Part shown: positions 52,040 to 64,000 of the stretch, piece by piece
Numbering within the stretch: the stretch's first letter is position 1
How the letters are laid out: every line of letters begins with the position of its first letter
Assembly: GCA_013399895.1 (NCBI GenBank)
Contig: VXBA01003153.1
Coordinates: 62,001 to 126,000, forward strand
Origin: Serilophus lunatus
Lineage: Eukaryota > Chordata > Aves > Passeriformes > Eurylaimidae
Length of the DNA stretch: 64,000 nucleotides
Direction of reading: 5' to 3'
Translations under genes and position numbers: made by a program
The notes under the pieces: generated by a model
What the model was told of the DNA's origin: nothing
Database searches by the model: none
The model's input: only the letters and a program-made list of their open reading frames with translations

Positions 52040-52530
52040 GAGTCGGTGTACAGGAGGGAATTCTATTCCCCCCTCGAGAAGTGACCTGCACCCAATCCTC
52101 CTCAGCGTCAAGGTTGCCTCCATCAACCTGAGCTGAAGAGAGGTGAGAGACACCAGACTCCTCTGACCCCTGGGAACCATTCTTGAGAGGAGAGAGATCA
52201 TGACTCCACCAGTCTCTCTCTCTTTCACAATTGCGAATACTTCTCAGCCTTTCTACTTCTTCCTTAAGCTCTGCCACCATACAGAGCAGGTCATTCATCT
52301 GGTCGCACCGGACACAGGTGTTTTTTTGTATTACCCTCTGGGACAACAAGGCTCAGGCACTCCCTACAATCGAGACAGTCAGAGGTCTGCACAGCTGCAT
52401 CCCTCAACAGAGGTGCTGTTTGAACAAGCACACTCTTTTTGCTAACAGTCTTTGACTGTTTATTCACCGTTACTGGTGAGAGAGACGGGGTAATGGAGAA
52501 AGGAAAAGAAAAGCAAGAAGATAAGCCCAC
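52027..52530 (-). pseudogene. CR1 ORF1 remnant (coiled-coil protein), frameshifted
   Basis: CR1 ORF1 encodes an RNA-binding protein that assembles with the element's RNA. This remnant reads in two frames. The upstream frame (from 52530) holds a Ser/Thr-rich start and a C-x2-C motif (DCLDC). The downstream frame holds a CVRC motif followed by a heptad-like stretch (LLCMVAELKEEVERLRSIR) typical of the ORF1 coiled coil, then an acidic/Ser-rich tail. The frames meet at an A7 run (T7 on the plus strand, about 52320-52326), where a single-base length change separates them. The C-terminal half of ORF1 is missing: the frame runs directly into polymerase sequence at the deletion junction. The start is approximate because the initiator is not certain. 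Confidence 0.75.
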
Positions 52531-52740
52531 TTACCAACCACATCTGCAGCCCTGCCTGCACGAACTGCTGCGCTAACAGCATCGAGAATGCCTCTCTGAG
52601 CCCCTGTTTGCCTACTCCTGTTCGTCACGCTCTGGGTTGCTGCGCTCCCTATAAGCCCTAAGTCTTAAATGCAAGACGAAAGCCCCACTGAGTCGGCCCC
52701 CCTCCCAGCAGTGCCAGGAGCACTCTGGGAATCCATAATG

Positions 52741-55069
52741 CTGTCATAAAACTAAATTAGAAAAGTTAACAATATCCTCTCACTTTTGGTTGAACACTTT
52801 GCTGCCATAAATCTTTAACTTTTCTTCCAAAAATAGAAAGAGTAGCCCACTACATTTCCCTGAAGCAGAAAAAAAGCTGTGGTGCTACAACTATGTCTGT
52901 GACTTTGTCCATGGCACTGGTCCTACTGCCTCAATTAGGTGAAAGTCTTTGCTTCATTGGAAGTTCTAAATTCAGTTTGGATACTAACTAAAGGCTTTTC
53001 ATTCTCAAGGGAAAAAATACTTGGTGGTTGAATTGTTCAGTTGTAGTGCACTGCTACAAGCTGATTCTGCATATTTCCAGTTGTACTTATTGATGTTATT
53101 TTCCAACAAGTGATCTCTGTGTTTCACAGCTCAGTTACACTTGATGCCCCAGGGATTGCTTTCTTGACCAGGCATCTTGTAAAAATACAGAAAATGAATT
53201 AAACTCAATTCTGTACTATACTCTGGATTGTGTACTCTCATAGAAGCACTTACTGGCGTGGACACTTTTTTTCCTGACAAGTATTTCTTGAGTGCCGGTC
53301 CCTATGCTTGCTCCAAAGTTTGTGCTCCTCTACAGATAAGAAATATGCTATGTGTTTTGGTTTTGGATATTTGGTGAGTTTTTTTTGGTTGTTGATTTTT
53401 GTGTTATGAATTTTTTTTACAGTACGTTAATATTTGTGTTTCTGATCTGCCCAATACCTTCACTAGCCACTTGAGACATAGCACAAGAATGAATTACTCT
53501 GAACTGTCTTTCTATCTCCTGACAGGTCTGCTTGAAAAGCAGCTTGCCTGAAGCTGAATTCATCACTATTCCACTTATCTCCAAGTCAGCAAGGGACACT
53601 TTTACAAATCTCTAACATAAGGCATGAAATGGAATTCAACAGCAACACTGATTTTCTTCTTTGTATTTGGCCTGGCCAAATGAATGGAGGCTGACAGATT
53701 GAAAACACAGAGACCACATTTTGGGTTGTTTTTTTGAAATGTTAACTTTATTAAATCAGTCATCCTGTGAGACAAAAGTAATCTCATAGACAATAAACCC
53801 TCTCTGATTTATTTATCTTTTCTTGTATAAGCTTCAAAATGCAACATTGGGATGAAACACTATGAAAATTGATTGCATTTACTGATGTGTGTGAGACATA
53901 TTAGTCTTTCTTTTTTTGACCATTATGTCTCTAATACATAACTACTAATAAACATTATTTAAATGAGTATGCAATTAACTTATGACCACTAAAAGACATT
54001 CCATTTTCTCAAGGCAGAGTGCTTCTCTGAACTTTTCAGCGCATGGGAATGGTCCCAAATACATTTTCTTAATTACAGCATTTTCGGTAGTGATTGACTT
54101 CCACTTATGGCTTAGCTCCCATCTATATATTTATGGGACCAGAAGCCAAGATTTTAAAGGATATATCTATATTAGTAAACTACATGGAATCAGAGTCTCA
54201 ATGGCACCATTATCTACATAACCATTCAATCAGGTTGGTCCCTACTGTCGTTTATCTGCTCCCTCAAACCACAAGTAAGGGCCAAGTCAGTACTTGTGCT
54301 AAACACCTTGACACTCCAGGACCATTCTCCTGTGACAGTTTAAGTATGGTCATTGAAAAACTTGATCATTGAAAAATTTGGTTTATCTTTTCACATGTGA
54401 GTTCTGCCACATGACTTCAGAGCCAGAGAAGGTGATTTATCTCTATTTTTAGTAATATCAAAGCAGTCAAAGGTGCTTCCATGAGGGAAGAGAGCTTTCA
54501 GGTTTGTATGCCTCTCCTGCTTGTTGAGAACACAACTCCAGGCAACTGGAACAGTTTTACCATTAATGGAGTAAGGTTATTGTTTTTTCTTTGGCTCTTG
54601 TATCTTGCTAAAGCAGCACTAAATGCCCCTTTTTTCAGAAAAAGAGTTTTCTTTTTTCCAACCCAGCCCTCTAAATAATTGTAGCAATGAGACAGGATCC
54701 TAGTCCTGTCCCAATCCACAGCACAGCTTTAAAGTCTGCATCAGTGCACATAAATGATGTAGAAGTGATTCTGTGGCTGGGAGTATTTTGTCCATGATGG
54801 AAGTGTTCTTGGGTGCTTGAACTGTGCTATCACTGAACAGCAGGGTCAGACATCAAAGAGATGTTTTAAGAGTGTTATCACATGCCAACCTTCATAATTC
54901 TTCAATTAGACATACAGCTTTTAAAGACAATGTTGCCCTTACAACATGACAACTAAGATCTGACCTCAGATTCATTCCCCTACACAAGGACTTTGAGATT
55001 CATCACAGACAGAATCTTGCTCAGAGCATTTTATAAGGAGGTGAAGTGCACTGAAATGCTGTGGATATC
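52741..55069. other. AT-rich non-coding DNA, no gene seen
   Basis: Short frames only (up to 92 codons, near 54094-54372) with no recognisable domains, and no transposable element I can identify. Confidence 0.55.
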
Positions 55070-55235
55070 ATAGAATCTGCTGAATTGGAAGGAACCCACC
55101 AGGACCATTGACCCCAGCGCTTGGGCCTATACTGGACACTCCAGATATCACATCATATGCCTGTGAGTGTTGTCCAAACACTTTTTGAACATGGATACTC
55201 AGAAGCTGTCATTGCCCTCGACCTCTGTATGAGAT
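55070..55235 (-). mobile_element. CR1 LINE, 3'-end fragment (older, diverged)
   Basis: The plus strand reads ATCATAGAATCTGCTGAATT, GGAAGGAACCCACCAGGACC, ATTGACCCCAGC, ATCACATCATATGCCTG and TTGTCCAAACACTTTTTGAA. This is the reverse complement of a CR1 3' region of a subfamily with a GGACCCAC-type sequence, different from the copies at 13, 50 and 56 kb. It is non-coding, and the right edge fades. Confidence 0.82.
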
Positions 55236-56356
55236 ACAAAAAGTATGTGGAAAAATTTCAAAACAAAGCCAGGAGAAGACTAAACCACCCTTTTTTTCTA
55301 GATTCATTTTACCTTTTCCCATAAACCTTGTTATTTTTCCGTGAAAATTTGGTAGCTAGACTAGAAATAACTATAAAAATCCATGAGAATTTCTTTGTAA
55401 AAAATCAGGGACTAACACTGGCAAAAGGGACTGAGGTCAAAATGCAAACTTTAAGACTGAAACTGACGTTTTTTAATATTGTAACAGAATAAGAGTCTGG
55501 TTACTGTAAATTTCAGTATTAATCCTTAATATAATTTAACAATTTTCTTTTTAGTTTCATCAAAAAGACCAGACCAAGTGCAAACTGCTATTGTAGGGAT
55601 TTTAAATTGAATGCAATTATATAATTAATGATACAATACTAAGCCGTAGCACTCCAATTACCATTGATAAACATTTCTTCAGGGGTCTCTGGCTCTTCAT
55701 AGTGAAGACTGGCAGAGATTGAATTTCTATTAGGCAGCTCAGAGCCCCTTGGGCTCTGTCATAGAAAAATAGAATTTCACATGCTTGTATGGCTTTTGTC
55801 TTATCGTAACTGCTCTCTTCCTAGTCATACTGAATGAGTGAAGCTCATTCTTTTGAGGGCAACTAAAACTTCTGAATGAATGCTGTAACCAGCAAATATA
55901 AATGTTGGAGTGCAGGAGTGTTCACATTGTGTTTTCCTCTGGTACCACCTAATTTCGGGTAGAAAATTTCACTGCTGTTAAATTTCACACTGAGAGAAAT
56001 TATACTGAACACTGTTTTGGTCAGATACCACGGGAAATAAATGAAATTTTTGTTATGCATTTAATAGCTAATGCTCACAGAACTTGAAAATGAGCTACAA
56101 GAATTGAAACTTACTTTGTAATAATTATGTTAGACATCTCTTCCTTTTACCTTTCAGGTAAATTGATCTAAAATAAGCAAGGTGCATATTTCATATGCTG
56201 TAGCTTCAGAGAGTCATGGAAAGACTCTCTAGAAGGTAAAATAAGAGATAAAAAAGGAAAATTATCTAAAAGTAACCAATTATTACCAAAGTAGCTCCCC
56301 CTTCTCCAATAACAAAATTATACAGAACATAGTGTCAAACACTAAAGTGTTGAAAA
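55236..56356. other. AT-rich non-coding DNA between two CR1 fragments
   Basis: No coding signal. Short frames only (65 codons at most), with no recognised repeat. Confidence 0.55.
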
Positions 56357-56556
56357 TCACAGAATTGTAGAATAATTTGGGTTGCAAGGGACCTTAAAGA
56401 GTGTCTAATTCTAATTCCCCGCCATGGGCAGAGACACCTTCCACTAGATCAGGTTGTTCAAACCCCTGTCCAACCTGGCCTTGAACACTTCCAGGGACTG
56501 GGCATCTGCAATTTTCTGGGCAATCTATTCCAGCGCCTTAGCACTCAATATCTTTT
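56357..56556 (-). mobile_element. CR1 LINE, 3'-end fragment
   Basis: TCACAGAATTGTAGAAT, TTTGGGTTGCAAGGGACCTT, CCATGGGCAGAGACACCTTC, AGGTTGTTCAAACCCC, CTGGCCTTGAACACTTCC and GGGCAATCTATTCCAGCGCC follow the reverse-complement order of a common CR1 3' region. The copy is minus-oriented, truncated and non-coding. The similarity fades near 56556. Confidence 0.93.
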
Positions 56557-58312
56557 TGTGGCATATCTGTCATAATTCCTGAATGTAGTAATTTATGCTG
56601 CTAGGATGACCAAGGAAGAGAATTGGGGAACATTGCCAGGGAAAGTGAAAGAGAAATGTTTTATAGAGCTATTACTTTTGGGAGAAGATTTGACTCTGTT
56701 TCTTCTGTAAACATTCTTGGGCTCAATACAGGGTTCAGCTATTCTGTTCATAAAGAAAGAAAGGTGCATAGCAGCACATCTTTTTAACTTAAACACTGAA
56801 TAGCTTTCAGTATTTGTACTGCTAATGAGAAGGACTGCAGTCCCATTTGTGCTCCCCAAGAAGTCTCCTTACTCCTGCTATGGATACAAAACCACTCAGA
56901 ATGAAACCACATGATCAAGCCATAAAATCCTTGGGGCAGAATGGAGAGGGATGGAATTATGTATGTATATATTTCAGCTTAAATTAACCTCTGGAATTAC
57001 TCATTGAATGTATTATCCCTGACTACTTCCTTCTTTTTTTCTCCTTCCATTCTGTGTTGTAGCTAGTTAGATATACGTATATGCCAATAACCATATAAGC
57101 CATTATCTCATCAGTTCTTTAGAAAAAAAAAATTCTTCTTTTTTCTAAAAAAAGGGAAATTAAACAACTGAGTGAACTTGGGGTTTTATTATATGAGTGT
57201 TTTGCTTTGGTGTTGTTTTGGGTTTTTTTAATTTCTTATTATTCGGTGTTGAGTTGAAGAACTATACTTTGTTATACATTACTAAACTTGGAAAAATACT
57301 GGATCTATACAAGGAGGGAATATATAACTCTGTAACACACAGCTTTTCAGCCACAATTTTTTACTCAGCTGAGTTACTCCATTTAGTCCAAAAGGCATTT
57401 TTTCCTTCTGCCACTGGTTCTATCCCACAGATTGTTCCAATTATAGAGCTATAGTTTTTTTATGAAGCTGGATACAGTTTTTACAGCCAAAATGATGTGT
57501 AAAAGATTGCAAAATCAAATATATACTGTGTCTATTGATTGTGTATCTACAATGAGTCATAAAATTTGATCGCTATCATGAAACCTCTTCATGGAATTAC
57601 TATTTTGAAATTCCTAATGAACAAACTGGTTCGCATACAAATACTAAATATATTTATATGCATTTTTTTTCAGGAAGAAATTACGTGATCTCTATTAAAT
57701 CTATAGTGAAATTGATTTATTTTTTTAATATTATACATAAGTACACCAATTGACACTTAATGAAAGTTATCGACAAAAAGAGTGCTTGGTCACAAAGGTC
57801 TGGATTTGCAACATGCACTACTATTGACTACATCACCAGACACAGAGCTGTGTAATCAACAACAAAAAGGGTTTTGTGTGAATCCTGGTGTCTGTATCTA
57901 TTGACATCTACAGAAAAATATGTCTTTCAATTAATGTGACTACTCCCGTAAATTTCTTGTAGCATATTTTTTAAAAATTTGAAATCTGTTTAAATTCTGA
58001 AAAATAAAGTGATTTTATATAAATACTTCTGAAAAAAACCTTGATAATATTTTCTTGCCTGAACTATAATTTGAACAGGTTCTGTCCAATCTACAATTTA
58101 CTCTAGGTAATAAAGTTGCATGGCTATACAAATATCTCGTCTTTGTTGCTAAGAATGTGAATAGTTTAGACTCACTATTCACTGCTCCCTCTTGCACTCA
58201 ATTTTCTGGAAGGATACTAAGGTAATTACGATATTTTTTTGTTTGGTTCTTGCTCATCACAACTAAAAGCTCCTTGACTTAGGAAATGACTTAGGATGTG
58301 GCAGTAAGCAAT

Positions 58313-58332
58313 AACATTCAATGTTGAATGTT
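58313..58332. repeat. near-perfect palindrome (9-bp arms, 2-bp centre)
   Basis: AACATTCAA, TG, TTGAATGTT. The symmetry partly continues outward (ATAAC against GTTAT) with a two-base offset. Confidence 0.8.
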
Positions 58333-59021
58333 GTTATCTGTCTTAAACATTTATAAATATACTGTTAAAATAAAATGTATTTTATTAATATTGGTTTTTT
58401 AAAAAAAAAAATGCAATCATGCTGTTTCTAAAGCAGTTGTTTTATAAGTAGAACAAGCCTACATGAGGTTAATCTCATGACAGGGCTTATCTTACATATT
58501 GCACAAGCATGTGATCCAAACTGTCTTTTTGAAAATTCCTCCTACTTCTTGCACCAATGGCCAGAAAGGTATGTGGCTAAGCAACCATGAATTCCATTTT
58601 GTTTCCTAGAGATTTTACAATCAAAACAATACAATTTCAGCACAAATTTAGCATAAGATAACTTTTTATCTTTACCTTATTTCCCCATTTCAAGACTGTG
58701 CAATGTAAACAAGCTGTATACTAATAGACTGTGCAATTGAAAATCCAGTTCTTGAGGTCCGAAAGGAAGCAGAACGAAAGACCAATATTGTCTTAAAAAC
58801 ATTTCTGTTATTCAAAATGTGGGGTTTTTTTGAGAATATATTCCATCAATGGATGAAATGCTTTATAATAGTAATGGAGGAACTACTATACTGCCGCACA
58901 GTAAGTTGTTAGAAGTAATGTTTCCTCTCCTTCCCAGTGATGACTATCAAACTACCCCAGAGGAAAGCACCACAGGCCTTACAATCTTCAGATTTAAAAA
59001 GCCCACCCCCAAGCAGTTGGT

Positions 59022-59061
59022 TTTTTTGCCAAATTTTTGCCAAGCTTTTGCCAAATTTTTA
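59022..59061. repeat. short tandem repeat, TTTTTGCCAAR x3
   Basis: Three adjacent 11-base units of the form TTTTTGCCAAA (the third begins CTTTTGCC), followed by a partial TTTTT. Confidence 0.85.
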
Positions 59062-61174
59062 CATAAGCAGTGTAGACATCTATATCTGGTTCATCACCCA
59101 GAATTCCTTTCTAGCCAGAGGAGACACTCAGGGCATCACACCTATTTTAAAATACCTAATTCTCTCTGTTGGAGTTAGAAGTAAATGAGGTGGTAAATCT
59201 ATATATAAATATTCACACTATAGATGACCAAAGGTTAGTGAAATGCATTTTAATCTCTGAGGCTAGTTTAACCCTCCCAAATAAGCAGTTATATTTTCCC
59301 AAACTCTCTCATCCATGATGGAAAATTAGTAAGCATTGCAAGCCATTTTATGTAATATGTTAGTACATTAACATCACTGCTAAAGCTCTTTGAAGGTTAA
59401 TTTCAGTTTAAGAGTATAATCCTTGAAAATCCTCCACTTATTACCTAGAGTACTGGAGAAATGGGTCAATGATGCTGTTTATGGAGCAGAAGCTGACGCA
59501 AACAGAAAGGCAATCTTATCAGCACCTGAGTATAAAATAACCATCAACTGGAGCTCGTCCATACACGATTCACTGCAGGAATTCATCAGGTGATTGATAA
59601 GGGGACTACACCAGAAATGTAAGCAGCCTGCATATAAAAAGAATGTAAACAATTCAGCATTCCTCCCTGCATTCACCACCATGGAAACGATAACAACCTT
59701 TTCTCTGTTGACATATTTTGCAGCTCAGCTTTACCTCTCCTGCGCAGATAGACACTGTCCTGGCTACAGATCCTCCACAAATCCACTGCCCTTCCTGAAA
59801 GGAAAAGAATCATAATGCCTCCCAGAGCAGCCTGGCATGACACCATAGTAAAAAAACTGAATCTGTTGACTGTCTAGAAATACTGAATGGGGGCAGAGCT
59901 GATCAGCCACACAGGACAAAACATCTACACTTTTTCTCATTCTTGCAGACAATCCTAACAACATCATAAAGCTTTTTAGTTCTCACCTTGGTTATTAATG
60001 TAAGCAAATCAAAATGAGATGCCAGGGCAGTCATGCAGAGGTAGCTCCTTTTGGTCAGGTCCTTCAGTATTTGGCTATCTGATTCCTCCTGCAAGCCTTG
60101 AGAAGTCTGCAAGTCTGCAGTAGTGGAATCAATAACATTGGATAAAACCGACTGTTCAGTAGAGGATGCTATTGAATATAATTTCTGGAATAGCTGTATG
60201 GTATTGCAAAGCCAAGATTGAGTAGGTGACTTTGATCATCTTTCCTTTTACATTGAAAAAGTCATAACTATTAAATCTTCAGTTAATGAGATACAATTGA
60301 TTATTTGAAATAATTCCGCATCCATTTGAAGAAATGAAAATATTTAGAAGAAATGAAAACTCCAGTGTTAAATCAGTGTACTCTTGAGAGTCAGATTAGT
60401 AGTCCACATACCTTTGTCTCCTATTACTGAGAACTACTCCGACAAATTACCACTACACTGATAAATTGCAGTAAACACTTAAACACATGGACTGCTGAAT
60501 TGTGGCAATACTGTAAATTAATACTGTTTCTTTCATCCTGCTTATTTTGTAAAATAACCCTGTTGTTTCAATACAGTTGCTTTACATGAGATTCTTGATC
60601 ATTTGTCTCAGTCAAGCTCTGCATGCATCAGGTGACCATTTCAAATGATCCTCCTCAGAAGAACAAGAACCTCTCAAATAGTGTTCCAAGTTGCTTTAAA
60701 TAAATTCCTACATTCTCTTACTTATCAACAGCTAGAGTTAGCAAATCATTTGACCTCAGAAATTGTTTGACCAAGTTTTTCAAAGAAGCTTGAATTTATT
60801 CATAATTCATGTTCATTCCTCCTTCTGCATATAGATGACAATGCATTGATATGCGAAGTCCATAAAAGACTAAAACTGTTGCCTTAAGCAGACAACCCTT
60901 CTCTGTGTGTGCATGTTTGCTCACTTTGAAAAAGTATGTTGAGGTTCTTAAACCTTATCTTCTCTACTTTCATAGGAACAAAGAGAAAGTGATTCACACT
61001 GAAATGAGAGGAAAAGGCATTGCAGAATACACTGCCAGAACCACGTGTTACCCAGAAATCCTAAGCAGATGTCAAGGCTGCAATAGTTGAGCTGTAACTG
61101 TGGTATGCAGTCCTTCAGTGAGAAATGCTGATGTCTCAAAGGACTCAGGTGGTTAGTTAATATGATGCTAAATT

Positions 61175-61200
61175 TTAAGAAGTAATGTTAAGAAGTAATG
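61175..61200. repeat. 13-bp tandem duplication
   Basis: TTAAGAAGTAATG occurs twice in direct succession (61175-61187 and 61188-61200), with no mismatch. Confidence 0.9.
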
Positions 61201-62293
61201 TTAATCTGTTATTCTTACAGCCATGCCACACAGATCAGGCAATCTGCAGTGGACACTAAAATTAGCATGACATGTGTAATGTATTAGGGAAGACTGAGTA
61301 TGGATTTTCTATAGGTTAATTATGCCTAAAACAAACCTACTACAGCCCTTTGGTGAGATTAGCAGTGATGTGGATAATGGAGAGTTGGTTCATAAAGTCT
61401 ACTTGACTCTCCAAAATGCATTCAGAAATTCAACTTGCTGAAGGTTTTTCTGAGTGAAATGTAAAAGGTCATGAAGAAGGTACTTACAAAATAAACGCTT
61501 GGTCAAAAAAAATGTAAAACACGAAGTATAGTAGGTTGCCAATATTACCAGTGGAGAGAAATCATCAATAGCATACCTCAGTGATCAATGCTGTTAACTT
61601 ACCCAGAAATTACTGATAGATGGGAATAGCTGAGGGGACAAAATCTGATGGGAACCCTTTAAAGTCGAAATTGTTCAAAGCTGTAAAAAATACACACTGG
61701 CTGTCCAGCAGCATTTTATAAGAAACTAGCCAAGTCTTGACTGTACTTAATGTCCGATAAAAATAATATGGAATGTGAAGTTAGGGCAGATAAATGTAAA
61801 GCAATATAACTAAGAGGAATCGTCCTTATTTTGGTTATGCAATAATGGTTTACCAGTACTAATCTAGAGTGAGTTTTAGCACCAAATCCTATGGAAATCA
61901 CTGTCTCAGAACCCAGTGAAGACAAAAAAGGAAGAAAATGTTAAGGAGTGTTGGAAAACTATAGAGAAAATAAACCAGAAAACAGTATTTTTATAGTATA
62001 ATCTAATGTTTACTATGCAAAATCAAAGGGAAAAAAGGTAATTCAACATTTTCTTGTCAGGCATTAGTAATAATGGCAGTTACACCTCTTTGAAGTCAGC
62101 TTCTTTTATAAAGGCTATCTTAAAGATCACCAGTTCTTAAGGTGTTATGATAGATATTGATAGTCCATGCTAATTAAAATAAACACTTGTTTCTAATCCT
62201 TAGAAAATGAGTTTTGTAACTAATAATAAATTCTGAATTTGGTCCCCAATGAAATACAAATGTAAATTCAGTTTTGTCTCCTTCTTTATTAAT

Positions 62294-62339
62294 TTTGTTG
62301 GTTTTGGTTTGGTTTGGTTTGGTTTGTTTGTTTGTTTTT
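62294..62339. repeat. (GGTTT)n/(GTTT)n simple repeat
   Basis: About four GGTTT units followed by GTTT units, all G/T on the plus strand. The motif differs from the vertebrate telomere repeat TTAGGG. A 68-codon plus-strand frame and a 99-codon minus-strand frame run through it because of the bias. Confidence 0.85.
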
Positions 62340-63839
62340 CTGTGTGTGTATGTGGTTTGTTTTTTGCTTGCCCCTCTCCTGCCTTTTCCTTCCGGGCTGC
62401 AACACAACAAGAGACTCAGCAATCTGAGCTGCTGAAACTGAGACTTACAAAATAGTTGCAAACGCATTAGCATCAGAAATTCTTAAAGACCAATTAATAG
62501 GGAAATTCACTAAAAGCTCTCTTTAAAAGAGCTTTACACGCTTATGTCAAGCAGCTCATAAATAGCAGTGATCCAAAAGGAAATCCCTTTGTAAATTGTT
62601 CTTCAGACTTTGTAAGAGTAGATGCCAGTCATGAAGCTATTTAAATATAAATTCATGTTCAGAATAAAAGCACCACAGAATGAATCATGATCTCATTTTG
62701 GAAGTTATTGTGGATGGAAATGGAAGACTTTGGCCAGATTAGTTTTGTTACAGACACCCAAGGGAACTGAGGAGATTTGATTTAAAGAATGGGGTGTCCA
62801 ATATGGTTTATTAGTGATTTGAAGATTCTGTTAAAGTCAGACTCTTTGGACAAAATACAAAATGGATGCCGTGAGTACATATAAAGTCGCATAGGCAAAT
62901 CAGAAAAATCAGAAGGAATGCAATTATACAAATGATCTATTCTTGCTTAGCAGACAGTTAAGAAAATACATAATATATTAATTTGTGTTAAAAGCCAAGA
63001 AACGTGAAGACAGCCTGGTAAAACTGCACCCACAGAGTGATTGGTGAAGCATCACTGCAGGAATAAGTGAGCATTTGAGAACTCAGTCTTCTCCAGAAAA
63101 CAGGCTCCACTGATTTCACTAGCATTTGATATAAATTTTAATTGCCTCATTGAATATTGAATATTCTGATCAAGAGATATAAGGCCCAAACTGACTGTCA
63201 TTGCATTTGAGATAACTAGAGGGAACTGGCCTGAAATTTGTGTTGGGTTTTTTGTCTAAAATTTTGTCCCAGTATAATCTTAAACAGTCTTAAACATTTT
63301 TTATGAACTGATATCTGATAATACTTACTATTAACTATCAAAAAGGTGTAGCAAGAGCTAATCAAAGGAAATGTTCTGTGATTGATCTTATTTTATTTTA
63401 TTCTCAGTGTCCATGCCAGCTAGACAAGAAACCTTACCAAAAACAGCTGCAGGATAATCAGACACAACAAACCCAATAAGGAATGTGTTAACGTGCTGTG
63501 ATGGTGAACAGTAGCCTCTTGTTTTTCCTACCCTCATACTGTGAAATTGTAACTTGAATTTTCTGGAGGTGTTACAGTGTTTTCAAAGATGACAATTCAG
63601 ATGCCAGAGAACAAGACACAGGACCTTTCCCACCACTGGTCTCCTTTACCAGGGTTATATACATATGCTGTGTGCATGTGCTAGATATAAATGTACGTGT
63701 TTAGGAGGTGCTTTCACTGATATACAGGTTATATGTGGTAATCAATATGGCTTTAGGAATTGAATTACACTCTAGTTTTGTTTTGACTTCCTTTTCTTTG
63801 GGAGTGTTCCTAGAGAGGAAAACAAGGCAATAATTTTCC

Positions 63840-63911
63840 CAAAGGAAAGAAAATGAAACAGAAAAATAAAACAAAACCAAAATGAAAAAAGAAAGAAACA
63901 AACAAAAGAAA
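63840..63911. repeat. A-rich, purine-dominated low-complexity tract
   Basis: GAAA, AAAC and GAAAGAAAC units over about 70 bases with few T residues. The minus-strand 74-codon frame across it is a Phe/Leu-rich artefact. Confidence 0.8.
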
Positions 63912-64000
63912 TTGTATAAATTCAACAGTGTGGTTACTGTCCCCAGTTTTGCAATGGTTCTGTTTTAGCCTTTGGGTGTCAGGCTTTCATTTCATACTAC

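Larger units (their letters stand above)
50110..52740 (-). mobile_element. CR1 LINE, internally deleted, split by an LTR
   Basis: A minus-strand non-LTR retrotransposon with both ends. On the right is a GC-rich 5' region (about 52531-52740), then an ORF1 remnant, a reverse-transcriptase remnant, and on the left a 3' UTR ending in two copies of a 12-base TGTGTGTAATTC-like repeat (about 50115-50138). CR1 elements normally run about 4.5 kb with ORF1 and an endonuclease-plus-reverse-transcriptase ORF2. Here about 2.2 kb remains once the LTR is excluded. The endonuclease and the first part of the polymerase are absent, with ORF1 joined to the polymerase near 52012-52039. Further damage includes a homopolymer frameshift in ORF1, an in-frame stop at 51723-51725, an LTR insertion (51238-51693) and 579 N of assembly gap. 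The copy cannot encode working proteins. Retention of the 5' end is unusual, since most CR1 copies are severely 5'-truncated. Confidence 0.93.
56557..64000. other. AT-rich non-coding DNA, no gene seen
   Basis: Short frames only (109 codons at most, at 58849-59178), none with recognisable domains. Small repeats are listed separately: a 20-bp palindrome (58313-58332), an 11-base tandem repeat (59022-59061), a 13-bp duplication (61175-61200), a GGTTT tract (62294-62339) and an A-rich tract (63840-63911). A good acceptor-like tract ends at 57062, but no donor follows. Confidence 0.55.

Noticed and set aside
62294..62339. Possible interstitial telomere repeat
   Set aside because: Unit is GGTTT/GTTT, not TTAGGG.
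1..64000. Bacterial systems, CRISPR arrays, operons, phage
   Set aside because: No ribosome-binding sites, dense genes or spaced direct repeats; CR1 and LTR content and AT-rich non-coding texture show vertebrate nuclear DNA.

Overview
The window looks like vertebrate nuclear DNA, most likely from a bird. It is AT-rich, lacks long open frames outside repeats, and its interspersed repeats are dominated by CR1-type LINEs, mostly 3'-end fragments with the short ATTCTGTG-like terminal repeats of sauropsid CR1. Repeat density is low and there are no SINE or L1 blocks. A crocodilian or turtle cannot be formally excluded. I find no complete protein-coding gene, rRNA, tRNA, CRISPR array or bacterial-style operon. 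Most short open frames are chance frames in intergenic or intronic DNA.

Layout: 1-12.95 kb is AT-rich non-coding DNA with small homopolymers and two stretches that read like conserved non-coding elements (about 7.39-7.79 kb and 11.27-11.64 kb). At 12.95-13.6 kb two minus-strand CR1 3' ends flank a strongly strand-asymmetric C/A-rich tract. 13.6-26 kb is AT-rich and has an 11-bp perfect inverted repeat at 19.6 kb. At 26.05-27.5 kb a sharply bounded GC-rich block carries CCAAT, TATA and polyadenylation-like signals in LTR/promoter order on the plus strand. It ends next to an exact match to the CTCF core consensus. 27.6-50.1 kb is AT-rich with one longer CR1 fragment (35 kb), one plus-strand CR1 end (38.1 kb) and some exon-like splice-site pairs (43.3 and 47.95 kb).

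The most structured locus is 50.11-52.74 kb. It is a minus-strand CR1 that keeps its 5' end, part of ORF1, part of the reverse transcriptase and its 3' end. It has lost its middle (endonuclease and the start of the polymerase) at a junction marked by a short tandem repeat. A roughly 455-bp retroviral LTR has split it, and 579 N of assembly gap lie inside it. Two more CR1 fragments lie at 55.1 and 56.4 kb, and the rest to 64 kb is non-coding DNA with simple repeats.

I found no new biological system. The best leads are the nested CR1/LTR locus, the GC-rich block with its CTCF-like motif, and a candidate 31-nt microexon. All functional statements are inferences from sequence alone.
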